From Coriolopsis trogii (taxonomy: Eukaryota > Basidiomycota > Agaricomycetes > Polyporales > Polyporaceae), in contig JAHYIO010000031.1 in the NCBI GenBank assembly GCA_020543525.1, forward strand, positions 930,001 through 994,000: a stretch of DNA of 64,000 nt, given 5' to 3'. Shown here one piece after another: positions 23,609-34,775 of this stretch; the first letter of the stretch is position 1, and every line of letters starts with the position of its first letter. Below the pieces are notes generated by a model that worked only from the letters and a program-made list of their open reading frames with translations, was not told the origin of the DNA and did no database searches. The translations under genes were made by a program, and so were the position numbers.

Positions 23609-24080
23609 ACGCGCGTCAGTCAACTTGGGTCCTTCGCAGTTTGCACCATCATCCAGATACAAAGTACCACAAGAGGTTTATGGCTCGGTCTGCACATCAT
23701 TGCTCCAACTTTATGACCGATTTCACTAAACTACAGGTATGCTTGTACTCCAAAGGATCAACTCAGATGTGCAGCAACTGGCAGCCTGCACGATCCCGCA
23801 CTTTGGTGACACCTAGGAAATGTGTTCCTAAGTCTGGCAATCTCATGCTCTAATCATTCCTAGGTACAGCTCGCTTGCTATCGTCATCGTGACGAGATGT
23901 CGCCCGTCAACTTGCACCCACTACGCCTGAAACACGGGCGCTGGCCATAAGTACTTTCATTCTGACTCTATGCGACCTCCATCCTGCTTCCAGACATAGA
24001 CGACCTCTTCTGACTCTCCCGTCGACTTTTCAAACTATCCGGGCACTCTCTCACATTAGCTCAACAACATACAGCTCGCC
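23609..24080. other. intergenic, promoter of the C2H2 gene
   Basis: No gene is seen. The right half is pyrimidine-rich (tctgactctcccgtcgac at about 24009) and leads to the ATG at 24081. Confidence 0.45.
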
Positions 24081-25607
24081 ATGGTGTTGAAACGACGCAA
24101 GTTTTTCGAACTCATACGGAGTGGCGAGGGCTCCCACGGACAGAAGACGACGTCCACCAAGAAGGGGAGCTCTTCTTTGAGCCTTCCAGACTCCCATGGG
24201 TCAGCGACGAAGAAACGAAAGGCTCCAGACGATAAACCTACTACGGCACGTGCCCAGAAACGCCACCGAGTCAGGAGTTCAGGTAGGACACCGTTCTTAG
24301 ACTCGCAAGCATTCACTAAGGTACTGCCACCCGAAGCTACCGCTATATTCCCGAAGTTAAACATCAAGCAGGAGCCTGAGGCTAGTGACGCGGTACCTGG
24401 AGATGACGACGACGAATATGCACCCTCCCCGCCACAAAGTGTGGCGGACGACATACCTCCCCCAAAACGACGCCCTGACACCGCCACAAAGTCCTGGACG
24501 TGTACCTCCACCAACGTCTTCGGCCAACCATGCGAACACTCCTTCTCACGCACGGCAGACCTCGAACGCCACCTCATTTACGTCCACCTCGGCATACGCG
24601 TCACCTGCCACTACAAGACGCACCGCATCCCCGCCCGCCTCAGCCGCCCCGACTCAATCCCCCGCCACATGTGTGGCGGTAGCCTGGGCTGTATGGGAGC
24701 AGCCAAGTACAAGGCTCTCAGGGCGCGGACAGCACGCAAACTCGGGGTACGCTCTGACAGTACCCTCTGCACGCGCGACATTCTCCGGCAGTACGCGCAG
24801 ATCCAGATGCCGTGTTATGCCCAGGCACGTGTAGAGGCTGTCGTAGAACTGCTCCCAATGAGACGTTCGCTGACCCTGCTGGAGAAGTGGCTCAGCCAGT
24901 TCGGCAAGGTCGTCAGATGCGGATGCGATCAGTGTGGGGATAGGCGTTCTTCGGGACAGCATCACGAGACGGAGGATGACGACGAACAGATCGTTGATAG
25001 CAAGCTCAATCGGGGCGGACGAAGGAAGAATAAGAAGCTGAATACGGTGGCATTGGATCCGGCGGATAAGCTTCCTCCTGAATCAGAGGAGGAGGAAGAG
25101 GAGGAAATCGCGGCGCTCCTCACACCGGGAGCCGATTCGACTCCCACCCCGGCCCCACACCTCCCTTTGGTTGCGCCGAGGGCTTTTGCCGTAGAAGACA
25201 GACAGTCACTCGTCGCACAAAGTGTCCCCAAGACAAAGGAAGACCCCGGGCCTGGCGATACTGTTGCTGCCGCCGAGACGGAGCATGGGGAGCTCAGAGT
25301 CAAGGCAGAGGCTGACGAAGACAATCATGGGCTTGGAGTCAAGATGGAGGAAGAAGAGGACACTATTTCCATTGATCATAATGGGCACAGGTTGGAGGAA
25401 GACGCGGACGACTCTATCGTCAGCACCGAGTCAAAGGCCGGTGAACGAGTCGAAGTCGGTGCTTATGGTCACGGCAGCGATGAGCCTTCTGAGTGGCAGC
25501 CCCTCGCAGCTTCAGGCGACCCATCGTCGGAATGTATCGGCGCGCAGTACGGTGAGTACTGCAACTGCCTCATGCACTTCAGCGGAGACCACGATGTGCA
25601 CTGGTAG
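24081..25607 (+). CDS. C2H2-like zinc-finger protein, single exon (copy 1 of a local family)
   Basis: This is a 508-residue intronless frame. The N-terminus is basic (MVLKRRKFFE, with KKRK at about residues 44-47) and probably carries a nuclear localisation signal. A wide-spaced C2H2 finger lies at residues 141-169: C141, C151, H164 and H169 (C-x9-C-x12-H-x4-H). It is followed directly by LGIRVTC and RPDSIPRH, which may form a second finger around C176-H196. Further Cys pairs occur (CGCDQCG, about residue 280). The C-terminal half is strongly acidic (EEEEEEEIAALL and similar) and could be an activation or interaction region. The same finger arrangement occurs in the gene at 59663-61749. DNA binding is suggested by the fold, but the target is unknown. 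Confidence 0.7.
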   Translation: MVLKRRKFFELIRSGEGSHGQKTTSTKKGSSSLSLPDSHGSATKKRKAPDDKPTTARAQKRHRVRSSGRTPFLDSQAFTKVLPPEATAIFPKLNIKQEPEASDAVPGDDDDEYAPSPPQSVADDIPPPKRRPDTATKSWTCTSTNVFGQPCEHSFSRTADLERHLIYVHLGIRVTCHYKTHRIPARLSRPDSIPRHMCGGSLGCMGAAKYKALRARTARKLGVRSDSTLCTRDILRQYAQIQMPCYAQARVEAVVELLPMRRSLTLLEKWLSQFGKVVRCGCDQCGDRRSSGQHHETEDDDEQIVDSKLNRGGRRKNKKLNTVALDPADKLPPESEEEEEEEIAALLTPGADSTPTPAPHLPLVAPRAFAVEDRQSLVAQSVPKTKEDPGPGDTVAAAETEHGELRVKAEADEDNHGLGVKMEEEEDTISIDHNGHRLEEDADDSIVSTESKAGERVEVGAYGHGSDEPSEWQPLAASGDPSSECIGAQYGEYCNCLMHFSGDHDVHW

Positions 25608-26544
25608 ATATCACTTATCTCTGATAGTCCCTTCATTCTTCGATTTGGGCGCTTTAGCATAGTTATGTTTTAATCAATAATCTATATACCAACTCACGAT
25701 CTCTTACGTCGACATGCGACGGGTATGCTGGCACGCCCGCAATTGTCTGGCACCAAGGCGACCGGAAATGGAATCAACAAAACGGGAGAGTACCCAATGA
25801 GCAAGTGAAGTAGTAGTATCAATGAATATTCAGTGTACAGCCAAAATCATCGGCTCGGGTCTGGGAGTAGCTACTAGGGTTGTTGGCGTTGCGAGCTCGA
25901 GTTCTGGACAACTTGGAGACACTGCGAGCTGGTACAAGCCCTAGGTCATCGCGTACTTGTATTTGGCGGACAGTGGAAGCTCAGACCGAGATTGCGATGA
26001 CGATGTGGTAGGGCCCGGGTGCCATCTGCTCGTGGATATCGATGGAGAAGAAATCCTAGATCCATTGCAACCAAATTGCAACCGCCGCTGGAAAGGTAAC
26101 GTAGACGCTCAATATGCGGCCCGGTTGCCCGTCTACCAACACGCGTCAAGCACTTGCTGTTCGAGTCGACTCACGCGTCCACCGTCCTGTCTCTTTCACA
26201 AATTGGTAGACTGGCACCATCGATGAAGACATAGATCGCCTGTACTGGTGCCATGTTTTGACTTTACTATGCAGATGACGGCGAACGTACCATGTGCATT
26301 ACTGGAGGAGGGCACTCAGGCTGATCGGAACTAGAGGGTAAGCACATTGGATCACGTTCATATTCTACGACCACGTCTGAACTCGCGTCCTTATCGATCA
26401 GCATCTGCGCGACGGTATTGAAGCTACTGTTTGCCTCCGAACAACAAGACAGTTGCGTTGCTCGCAAACCGCTCATGATCTCGAGCAACATCATGGGGTC
26501 GTCAGCTGTCTGGGGTCGGCCGCTGAAATCGTCAATGCGGACAG
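25608..26544. other. unassigned region, possible small minus-strand gene
   Basis: There is no confident gene. On the minus strand, pieces at about 26494-26285, 26255-26185 and 26090-25946 read coherently: NSSFNTVAQMLIDKDASSDV, then QAIYVFIDGASLPICERD, then GGCNLVAMDLGFLLHRYPRA. They are separated by plausible GT..AG introns, but the phases did not all fit. If real, it would be a short protein that I do not recognise. Confidence 0.25.
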
Positions 26545-27358
26545 TAGCTCTGAGAGCTATTGAGCAGTCATGCAGCGTGTTTGTACCACATTGAGGGTAA
26601 TGGCATGTCCGATGTGACCGGATGCCGAGGGATGGCTCAAGACCTGTTGCGAGACTGGGGTCCTGCCTCTGATTCTGACGCCCTCATTAGTGAAATACGG
26701 CAGCAAGTCATGTCTCTCCTTTTATGCAATCGCGGGGTGAAGGTTAATCCGCTTCCTGTGAACCATCTTCTCCTCTCGTGGCTGGAGTAGCAGGCGATAT
26801 ATGGTACGTCTGCTGAGGTTATGCTGCGCAACCGTCAGATCTGACTTGATATTCGCATACACTGAGCAAAAGGCCCGCATTCGCGCTCACGTGTACGGGG
26901 TAGTGGCCAGTTCAGATTCATTCGACTTACTCAAGTCCATGGGAGCATCGTCCGATGTGATTCACCGGCCTCACCCAGTACGGCCTTCTACGGGCACGAC
27001 AGGTGTCAATGAGTTGTACCCGACCTTTGCTATGCCCCACTGTTGTGGCTAACCGACGGTGACCGCGTCCGACCGTGTTCACCGCCTGTTCCCTCCAATT
27101 ACACATTTTGGTGATGTGCCGACGAACTGCGCGACCACCGCCTATTGAAACCCTGCGGCATGAACAACCCGAAGACCTCTCCGGGAGAGCAGATGCTTGG
27201 CTCGCATTCACTGTGCTCTGGCAGCGTGTGCAACGGGCATCGACGGTGTCCGACCGCACCCACCATCGGTCATCCTCATTTCCACATCGCGCTCATGCCC
27301 TAGGTAATCGTGGATCTTGGAAGCCTTGGCAAGAGGTGAAATGACGACGCATAGGGAG

Positions 27359-27365
27359 TATAAAG
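27359..27365 (+). promoter_or_regulatory. TATA-like element of left secreted-protein gene
   Basis: TATAAAG lies about 155 nt upstream of the ATG at 27520. It is conserved in the right arm (39874-39880, minus), which supports a role as core promoter. Confidence 0.45.
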
Positions 27366-27519
27366 ATGGACGTGGAGTGCTCCTCAGATGTCCGTCAACA
27401 TCCACAACTCCTAAATCACTCGTTCTCCAGGTGCGAGCCTCTCCTATCATCCTCAACTCCTCTTCAAGGAGAGCTGACCACAAACACACAGAACACCAAA
27501 GTCAACCATCGCTATCACC

Positions 27520-27852
27520 ATGCAGCTCATCACCGTCGCCGTCGTCCTCGCCGCCCTCGGGGCAGGAGCCGCCGCGCAGTGCAACTGCCAGCACAACAAC
27601 GACGCCGGACGCTGGAGGGACGACAACTCTCCTGCGGCCGTGGCCCAGCGACTGATCGACGCCAACGGCGGGTGCTACACCGCCAAGACGCAGGGCCACA
27701 TGTGCGTCAGCTTCAACAACGCCAACGACGCCGTCAAGAGCTGCCTCCGGCAGGAGGCTTCGAACGACCAGAGCTGGCACGGCGACTGGTTCCTGTGGAC
27801 GTCGATCACTTGCGAGGACGGCGGTGCGAGCGGCACGATCTCGTCCTCTTGA
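27520..27852 (+). CDS. small secreted cysteine-rich protein, copy A
   Basis: This is a 110-residue intronless frame. Residues 1-19 (MQLITVAVVLAALGAGAAA) form a clear signal peptide, with cleavage expected before QCNC. The mature part of about 91 residues has six cysteines: two in QCNCQ, then GGCYT, HMCVS, KSCLR and ITCED. This could give three disulphides. No enzyme motif is seen. Length, signal peptide and Cys content are those of a small secreted protein (effector-like in the broad sense), but I do not recognise the family. A near-identical gene lies in the opposite arm at 39386-39718, differing at two residues (I4M and a G/S change near the C-terminus). A TATA-like box lies at 27359-27365. 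Confidence 0.78.
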   Translation: MQLITVAVVLAALGAGAAAQCNCQHNNDAGRWRDDNSPAAVAQRLIDANGGCYTAKTQGHMCVSFNNANDAVKSCLRQEASNDQSWHGDWFLWTSITCEDGGASGTISSS

Positions 27853-28080
27853 AGAGGTGGATAGGTCGGGAGGGGGTTTTGTGCCAGTCCATGGCTCGGA
27901 GCTGTTCCGCCGTCGTTTGGAAGTTCGTATTGGCGACGCGGGTGGGAATGGTTGTCGTTGGTGACAATTGGTTGGTCAATGATCTTGGCTATTTACTCGC
28001 GTTCATCATGAGACCCAAAGCCAAGCAGCAGCCCCGTATCCCTCCCTCTCTCTGTACACTAGTACTAGCATCGTCCCGGA

Positions 28081-31000
28081 TGATTCGTCACTCATTATGC
28101 TCGGATTACTCGGCCCGGGTGTGCAGGGATCAAGTCCTCTGGGCCTGACCGTTCATTCTCTCGAGTCTCTCCCACTTTCACTTGCTCAGCATATACAGGG
28201 CTTTGCGATGACCGGCTGCCTGGGATACTGAGGCGTCTCTCACTCCCGCCGTGAACGACCATCAGGCAAGACACCCACCACTTCAATCTGAAGAAGTGAC
28301 TCCATTTGTCCTTCTAGTAACTTCATGGGTCTAGGGCCACGACTAATCGGAGACACTGTTGAGCAATTACTGAGAGCGGCTATATAGGGTTCGAAGGAAG
28401 CACCACAAATGGGAAAGAGAATGCGAACGGTTCTTTCACTCGGATTCATTGGGTATATACCGAGGCCCTAATTGGCACACACTCGGTTGGTCACGGGACC
28501 GCGTTCCGGAATAAGTACCTCCGTTTACTCGGCGCTAACTGCCCTGAGTCTACACAACCCCAAGTCTTACTCGAACTGATTCCCTGACCGCAGCTCTATT
28601 TGTGGCTTGCCCGAGTGAACAGAAGCATCTCAGGCGGTCGACACGCACCCATATCCACTGGCACTGCGCATTTTCTTGAGCATACATGCCCGCGAAGCTC
28701 AATGGAATGGCCCCATTGCCACGCGCCCATCGCGTCCATGAGGATCGGGGAATGGACAATCCATCACTTGATGTACCCTCGGGCGTCGATAGTCCCGCCG
28801 CATACCTGCAGGTAAGTACTCATTCTAGCTCATGCAGAGGATTCAGAAGATCCAAAGCATCTGCAATGTCTAACATCTGTGCACCGTAACGAGTTTTCGA
28901 GCTTTCGGTAACAGCACGGAGTCAACGGACGTGAGAACATGCCTACCCTCCCCGGGTGGAAAACCAAATCGCTCATTCTCGCGCTTCGGTCAGGCTCCCG
29001 CGTCCACTCCGATTCCGACCTGACCTCCCTTCGCTCCCGCACTCGATGCGCAACTCCAACATAAGCACGTTCCAGGGACGAAGAGACGACCCGACTTCGC
29101 GGCGCTGTACACAAAGATAGGCGAGACTGAGGCCCGCAAGAAGTTTTTCCGACAGGCTTGCACGCTGCACGGTTGTGGAGACTCGTCGCTCGCACGCGCG
29201 CGAATAGCCTCCGAGCGAATCGCCCGGGACGTATTCGCGGATCCTGCGGGCCCGGCGGAGAGGCTCAGTCAAGGTACGTTCCTACCTAATGTCATGTGTC
29301 GCATCCTCAACATGCCCCGGATTTTCACCCGTTGGTCGGAGGCGTCAGAGACGAGAGACATACACGTTCACACACCAAGCGGGAGCATTAGGAGACATAC
29401 TGTATGCGCGCCCTTGTCCCAGCTTGTGGCTAGCCCAAGTGCGCAGTTAGAACGTGCACGAAAGCGCGCGTGACCCGATGGTCCCGGCGTCGAAAAATCT
29501 CCATTGTGATGATGTCTCTATGCGACGTGCAATGCACGCCGAAGCCGAGGTCACGCTCTGCTGTTCGCTTCGGCCCCGGTTCGGTAGGATGATGCTGTGG
29601 GCTGTGGGTGCGTGAGTGAGTGCTTTACCCTTGCCTGACGTTCTTGCACGCTCCCAGTGCACTATTCAAGTTCACCCGCGTTCGGGATGCTCGGCCACCC
29701 CCGTTCTAGATTGCACACAGGACAAACCGAATGACGGCGCTGACATCGACAGCTGCGACCCCTGCGAGTCCTGGCCATCTGCCGCAGACTGCCACAGCGC
29801 ATCGCGGCAATGTTCGGCCGGTCACACCTGGCACCCTACATGCATCCCTGCCGACGCACGGCTTCTGCTTCCCTCTGCGACGTTCTACAACGCCGCGCGA
29901 TCGTACAGACTTCCGGGACACGCCAGGGAGCGACGCAGGACGAATATGTCGAACCTCGCGATATCTTGAGCCTGCGAGGTCGGGAGTGCGGTACGAGCTT
30001 GCGATGATGCGCGCCGTCACTTTCTAGGAAATCGCTGGCCACAGGCCTCTGTGTATGTTGTCGGCCAATTGTCGCAACATCCTCAAACCGACGGGAGACG
30101 TAGGTTGTGGGGTATGCATGACGGCACCGTGACAAGGAGCAACCTCGCTCGCTCCCACCGTCCCGTGGCGGGATCTCTCTGGCTCTGGCAGATGTTCCTC
30201 AGACCCCGCGCGAGCCTGAACTTCCAGGTCGCGCCGCCGCGAGCATCTCCATGGGAATCAGCGCGCGTGAGCGTTCGCCTCTGGGATCTGCAAACATGGT
30301 AGCCGAGTGGCGGCGACCCGACGCAGCGTTGCGTTCTGCTGCGTTCTCATAACTCCTCTCCTGCGGGGATCTCGAACGACCGCGACCGCGACACGCCATG
30401 CGTCTGGTGCTCGCGATCGCAGCATGCACCTCCTCCCTCAGTTGCGTTTCGCGCGGCCGATCCCCGCCCATGTCCTCCACGAACGCCTGGAGGCGCGAGC
30501 GCATGCGCTCAACGGGTCCGGGTTTGGAGTGCTCGGCTAACGAACGCGCGATTGCGGTGCTCACTGCATGAGTGACGCGAGCGGTGGTGGCACCGTATCG
30601 CGCGTCCGAACGTGCCCTCCGCGCGCGTCTCTGGCGAGGCGGTGACTCTATAGTAGGCCCTGTACATGTGCCGCAAGAGTCGTCTGCGTGCGGCGCGCAC
30701 AGCTTGAGCAGTCTCCTGAGGGTGTCATTGAACCGAAGTAGGAACCCGCTGAAGTACTTAGCTGCAGACACAATACATGGGCGTCTACGACTATGAAAGC
30801 TCCTGCTCCACATTCACGCCGGACACTCTGCAAAATGTGCATCGATGCCACGCCCCGCATACGAAGATGTAAAGTACGAAGCCAGATGCAACGCCGCGAC
30901 GCGATCGCTACCGAGTCTCCTCGGACGACGATCACCACGATATCGTCGCCCCGCACGCCGCGCATCCGTATACGTACGCAGATACCTATCCAGCCACTGA

Positions 31001-32753
31001 GAAAGCCTCCGCGTCGATGAAAGACCCTTGATCGTGCTCTCGAAACCTCCTGCGCCTGCATCGTCTTCGACAGCTGAAGCACGAAGCCGTACATCAGTAG
31101 AGCTCGCAGCTACAAATATACCGCAACGCGCGCGCGGCTGCGGCGCGACGCAGCCCGTCCGCAGGAGAAGGCAGCTGGAAGGTGCACATCGTCAGGATGC
31201 GGAAAGCCCAGCACGGCCCGCCGGAAGCTCTCGAGTTTACTCTCGCAGCCCTCGCCACATGACGCGCTCAACGTACTGAAGGCCTGGATCGAGCAGCACA
31301 TATTCTACTATTTTCGTGCGCGATCCCGAACGAGGGTTCTAGCTCTTCCTCCCCTATAGGGAGGCAAGGGGACACCAGAAGCCGGCGATGACGCACGCAA
31401 AATGATTCCGAAGCTTGGGAAGAGTGCCCATGCCCATGCCCAGGATCAGGATCCATGCCAGCCTGAGCCCGCCAGCCACTCAGCTCGGGCCCCCCATGAG
31501 CGACAGGAAAGAGACACGGGACCCGACCATGCACGTACCTCTCGTGTCATATGCATATGCATGCACCCATCGAGAACCGTCTTCGGAAACTCGCACAACG
31601 CTCGTCAGAGGAAAATCCGAGGAGACCCCAGCCCATCCTGTATTCCGACTACAGAAGACGTTAAATAAAAGCAAGCCAAGTCCATCGGACACACTATGTG
31701 CAACGCGTCACGTACAGGGACGGGGCCAACTCGATAACAGGAGGCACAGGACGGGTCAGAGCACCCGGACATCCGAACGATCTGCAACATGCATACAAGG
31801 CAACCCGCACGCGTCCGTCTAGAAGGAGGCTGAGCTCCACCGCGCGGCAGAGATGCCGAGGTAATCCTCCCAAACCCGGCCACGGCTTGCAGCCAGTGTG
31901 GCGGCGGGCCATCGCATGAGGGCCATGGTGGGGGGGAGCGTGCGGGTGCTAAATCACCGCGCAAGTATGCAAAGATTAGAAAACAATTGTGGTGTATGCT
32001 AGAAGTATGAGGAATAAATGCAGGGCGACAACATGAGCAGAGGAATTCCGAGGTAAAAGGCACGAAAAAGCAAAATGAGATGATGACGATGAGGGAGTTT
32101 CCGACCGATCCGACACCGAAAGCTGAACACCGAGTCCACGAGAGAGATGAGATGATGGAGGGACAGCAGAGAGATGCGTTGATGAGGAGGAGGATGAGGA
32201 TGCGCGTGAGGATGATGAGATGATGATGGGAACCGGTCCAGTCGCGATGACAGCAGAGCGGTCGTCGGCCGGCGGGCGGAGCGTTGCGTGCTTTTGGTGA
32301 CAGACAGCATAGACGATGATGGTACAAGGGTACAGCGAGATGGAGACGACGCGATATTGTTGTTGGGAGGTAGGCCTGGAGAGTGATAGATAGTATACAA
32401 GTGGCCAGCAGATTGCAAGTTGTGAGCGATAGGTGATACATCGGGAAGGGATCAGTCCGACAGAGGATGATGGTGCGCAACTCATCCTTGTGTCTGAGCT
32501 CAATAATGGAGAGCGGACACAAGGTGGTCAGTAGCGATACAGACGGGCGTAATCGCCATATGATGCGCGGAGTGCTATGTCGTGGACGTGAGAGTGCGGT
32601 GGTGCCTCAGGAGTCCTTGCTTGAGATGACGTCGTTGGACACCGATGCGACGATGTAGACGGCATACAGAACGCCTTCAGGCCCAGATGCGCGTCAGACG
32701 ATCTAGAGATGGACGTGTATCCGAGGCGCGTTCGGGAACCGTGGAGACAGATG
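28081..32753. other. gene-poor segment between the inverted arms (left part)
   Basis: I could not build a gene here. Two coding-looking islands are present on the plus strand. At about 29055-29273 (ARKKFFRQACTLHGCGDSSL, then ASERIARDVFADPAGPAERL) a GTACGT donor closes the segment, but a TGA lies just upstream in frame. At about 31100-31330 the segment reads KPSTARRKLSSLLSQPS, then DALNVLKAWIEQHIFYYF. They may be exons of one decayed gene or of an unrecognised one. Very GC-rich DNA at 30200-31000 yields long but incoherent frames on both strands. Confidence 0.4.
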
Positions 32754-34775
32754 CTACCGCATGAATCGAGGCTCCATGTAGCCCAGGTCCGGGTCGCCAC
32801 TTAGTCGCGGGACGACGCCGTCGACGCCCTGGTAGCCATACTCCCGGCCGAACTCCTTCACCATCGACATACCCATGAGGCACACCCAGCCCAGGCCTTC
32901 GCCAGTAATCACCTGTCCTGGCCAAAAGAGCTCGCACTCTTCATCCTGGAAATCTGGCTCATGCTCGTCCTGTGCTGACAAGGACGAATTAACCACGCGG
33001 GCGAACGTCCGCGGGAAATGCTTGAGGAGGATGGGGAGATTGAGCGTCGCTTGTGAACGCTCGATGCGATCCAACGCGGCTCGGAGTCCACCACTCTGCG
33101 ACTTGTTCTCCCAGAGGAACTGCGAGTTCACGCCGAACTCGACTTCGGGAGGAGGGATTGTGAACGCCTTGGCGGCGGCATTGGCGTTCGAACGGCTCGT
33201 TGCAGCGGGCGCTGGAGAAGAGGTGGCATTGGGGGCCACACTTCCGTGGTTGCCCAGGGGTGTCGAATTAGCACTGTTTGTCGAGCTGCTAGCAGGAGAG
33301 GGGAGCATCTTCGGGGGGTCGGACGCAGATCCTCCTTGAGCGGCAGCAGCCTTCTCCTTGTTCATCATCTCCCACTTGAGTTTGATGCGCAGGAGCTTGC
33401 TGTCGTTCTCTTGGTCGACGTGATGCATGCGGTACCGCAGCTTACGCCCGTGAATGAACGCGTGCACCATGTGGCTGCGAATCGTTAGAGAGACTGCACC
33501 AGATTGTGTGCGGAGAGATAGACTTACATCAGCCCAAGGAACGCCTTCTCACGCTCATCACGACTTTCCGCCAGCCACTTGGACTCCGTCTTACTGATGG
33601 CGTCGTCTACTGTCCTCCATGATGCTCTGTAGCATGTGCGGACGCCGTACTCCTTGCACCAGAGGCCGTAGATGAAATGCAGGAGGGAATCCACAAGCTC
33701 CAGACGAGCCATAAGCAGGCTGTGCTGCGCGTAACCAGAGCCGGGTGCCGGTGCAACGCGGAGGGCCTTGTAGTCCTTGGAGGTAGCTGAGTGTGCTGCA
33801 GCGACGCGTGCATATGCCGAATACTTGAGCATGCGCGCATTGGTGAAGCATTTCTCGTAAACGGCTTCCCACTCGCCGGCCGACCTGTTGTTGCCGCCGC
33901 GCCGCGGTCGACGCACAGGGACATTTGAAGGGAAAGATATCGGGGTGAAGCTCGTACTGGGTGTAAGGTCTTCCCTGACCTCGCCGTCTTCGCTGGGTTC
34001 ATGCCTGGAGGAGGATGAGACGGGTATGGGGATGAGACCCGATGGTGGCAATGGTGGACGGGAGGAGACGGATGATGTGCGGGCACGCTTGCTTGAGCCT
34101 TGTTCTGGTTCAGGATCATGTCGCCGCTTGAGGCCGGGGGCGGGAGACGATTCACGGGAGGCGGGAGGGGACGGTGGGAGGTCGGAGGGTAGTGGAGCGC
34201 TCACAGTGCCGAGTATCTGAATGGATAGCGTGTCAATGGAGGATATGTGGACGGATATGAGGGCTGACGTACTTGCAGACTCTTCAAGAGTTGTTCGCGG
34301 GTGAGATGTCTGGGGAGGAGTGAGGACGATGAGCACGAGGTGGTGGGAGCGGGAGGTACATACCGCCTCCTGGATCTGGATGTATGCGCTGAATGCGAGG
34401 CCACAGAGGCGGAGGAGGTGGAGGGGGTTGCGCGATGCATGATGAGTCGCGCAGGGATGGTGGTGGTATGAGGACAAGGAGCTGGGGCGGTAAAGCCGCA
34501 ACGATGGCGTGAAGGCCGGCGGAGGGAGAAGGAGAGGCTGCCCTGACCACAACTCGCCCACCGGCCCTCACTGGGCGCCAATGGCTCCCTGACCAATCCG
34601 GACTCGGCTCGTCGTTGTCCTCCCTGCCCCGTCCCTTGCCTGAGCCAGACTCTATTGTCTCCACCCCACCCGAGCCCGAGTCGTCGTGGTCGTCGTCGCC
34701 GCTCACGAGCAGCACGCTACGGCCACAACGCCTAGTCGGCCACACCGGATCGATGGAGTATGCCCTAAGGACCAT
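32754..34775 (-). CDS. conserved-looking helical protein with disordered N-terminus, unrecognised
   Basis: Minus-strand exons: the C-terminal one at about 33470-32754 (MVHAFIHGRKLRYRMHHVDQ, then IKLKWEMMNKEK, ending LGYMEPRFMR), and one at about 34215-33530. The latter carries a disordered charged region (KRRHDPEPEQGSSKRARTSS), a short Arg-rich stretch (PVRRPRRGG), then a helical block with WEAVYEKCFTNARMLKYSAY, LLMARLELVDSLLHFIYGLW and KTESKWLAESRDEREKAFLG. A small exon (LTREQLLKSLQ, about 34300-34270) and a first exon starting at 34775 are likely, but the exact N-terminal splicing is uncertain. The basic stretches suggest a nuclear protein. The helical block vaguely recalls the C-terminal homology domain of AF4-type elongation factors, but this is a weak impression. 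It is the only gene I trust between the two inverted arms. Confidence 0.6.

Larger units (their letters stand above)
26545..28080 (+). repeat. left arm of a 1.5-kb inverted duplication
   Basis: By eye, this segment matches the reverse complement of about 39165-40690 over nearly its whole length. Around the secreted-protein gene the match is very high (6 differences in the 333-nt coding sequence). In the outer half it drops, with small indels. The shared block runs from near a CTCTGAGAGCT at about 26552 to the AGCAGCAGCCCCGTA run at about 28024-28040, after which it fades. The arm has an open frame at about 26560-26790 whose counterpart in the right arm is broken, so that frame is not clearly a gene. 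Confidence 0.85.

Noticed and set aside
26560..26790. Plus-strand frame of 76 codons in the left inverted arm as a gene end
   Set aside because: Its counterpart in the right arm is broken by stops and indels while the neighbouring secreted-protein gene is intact, so it is probably not under constraint.
30199..30813. Minus-strand frame of 204 codons in very GC-rich DNA
   Set aside because: Low-complexity Arg/Ala/Ser composition with equally long frames on the other strand. No domain, likely a by-product of GC content.
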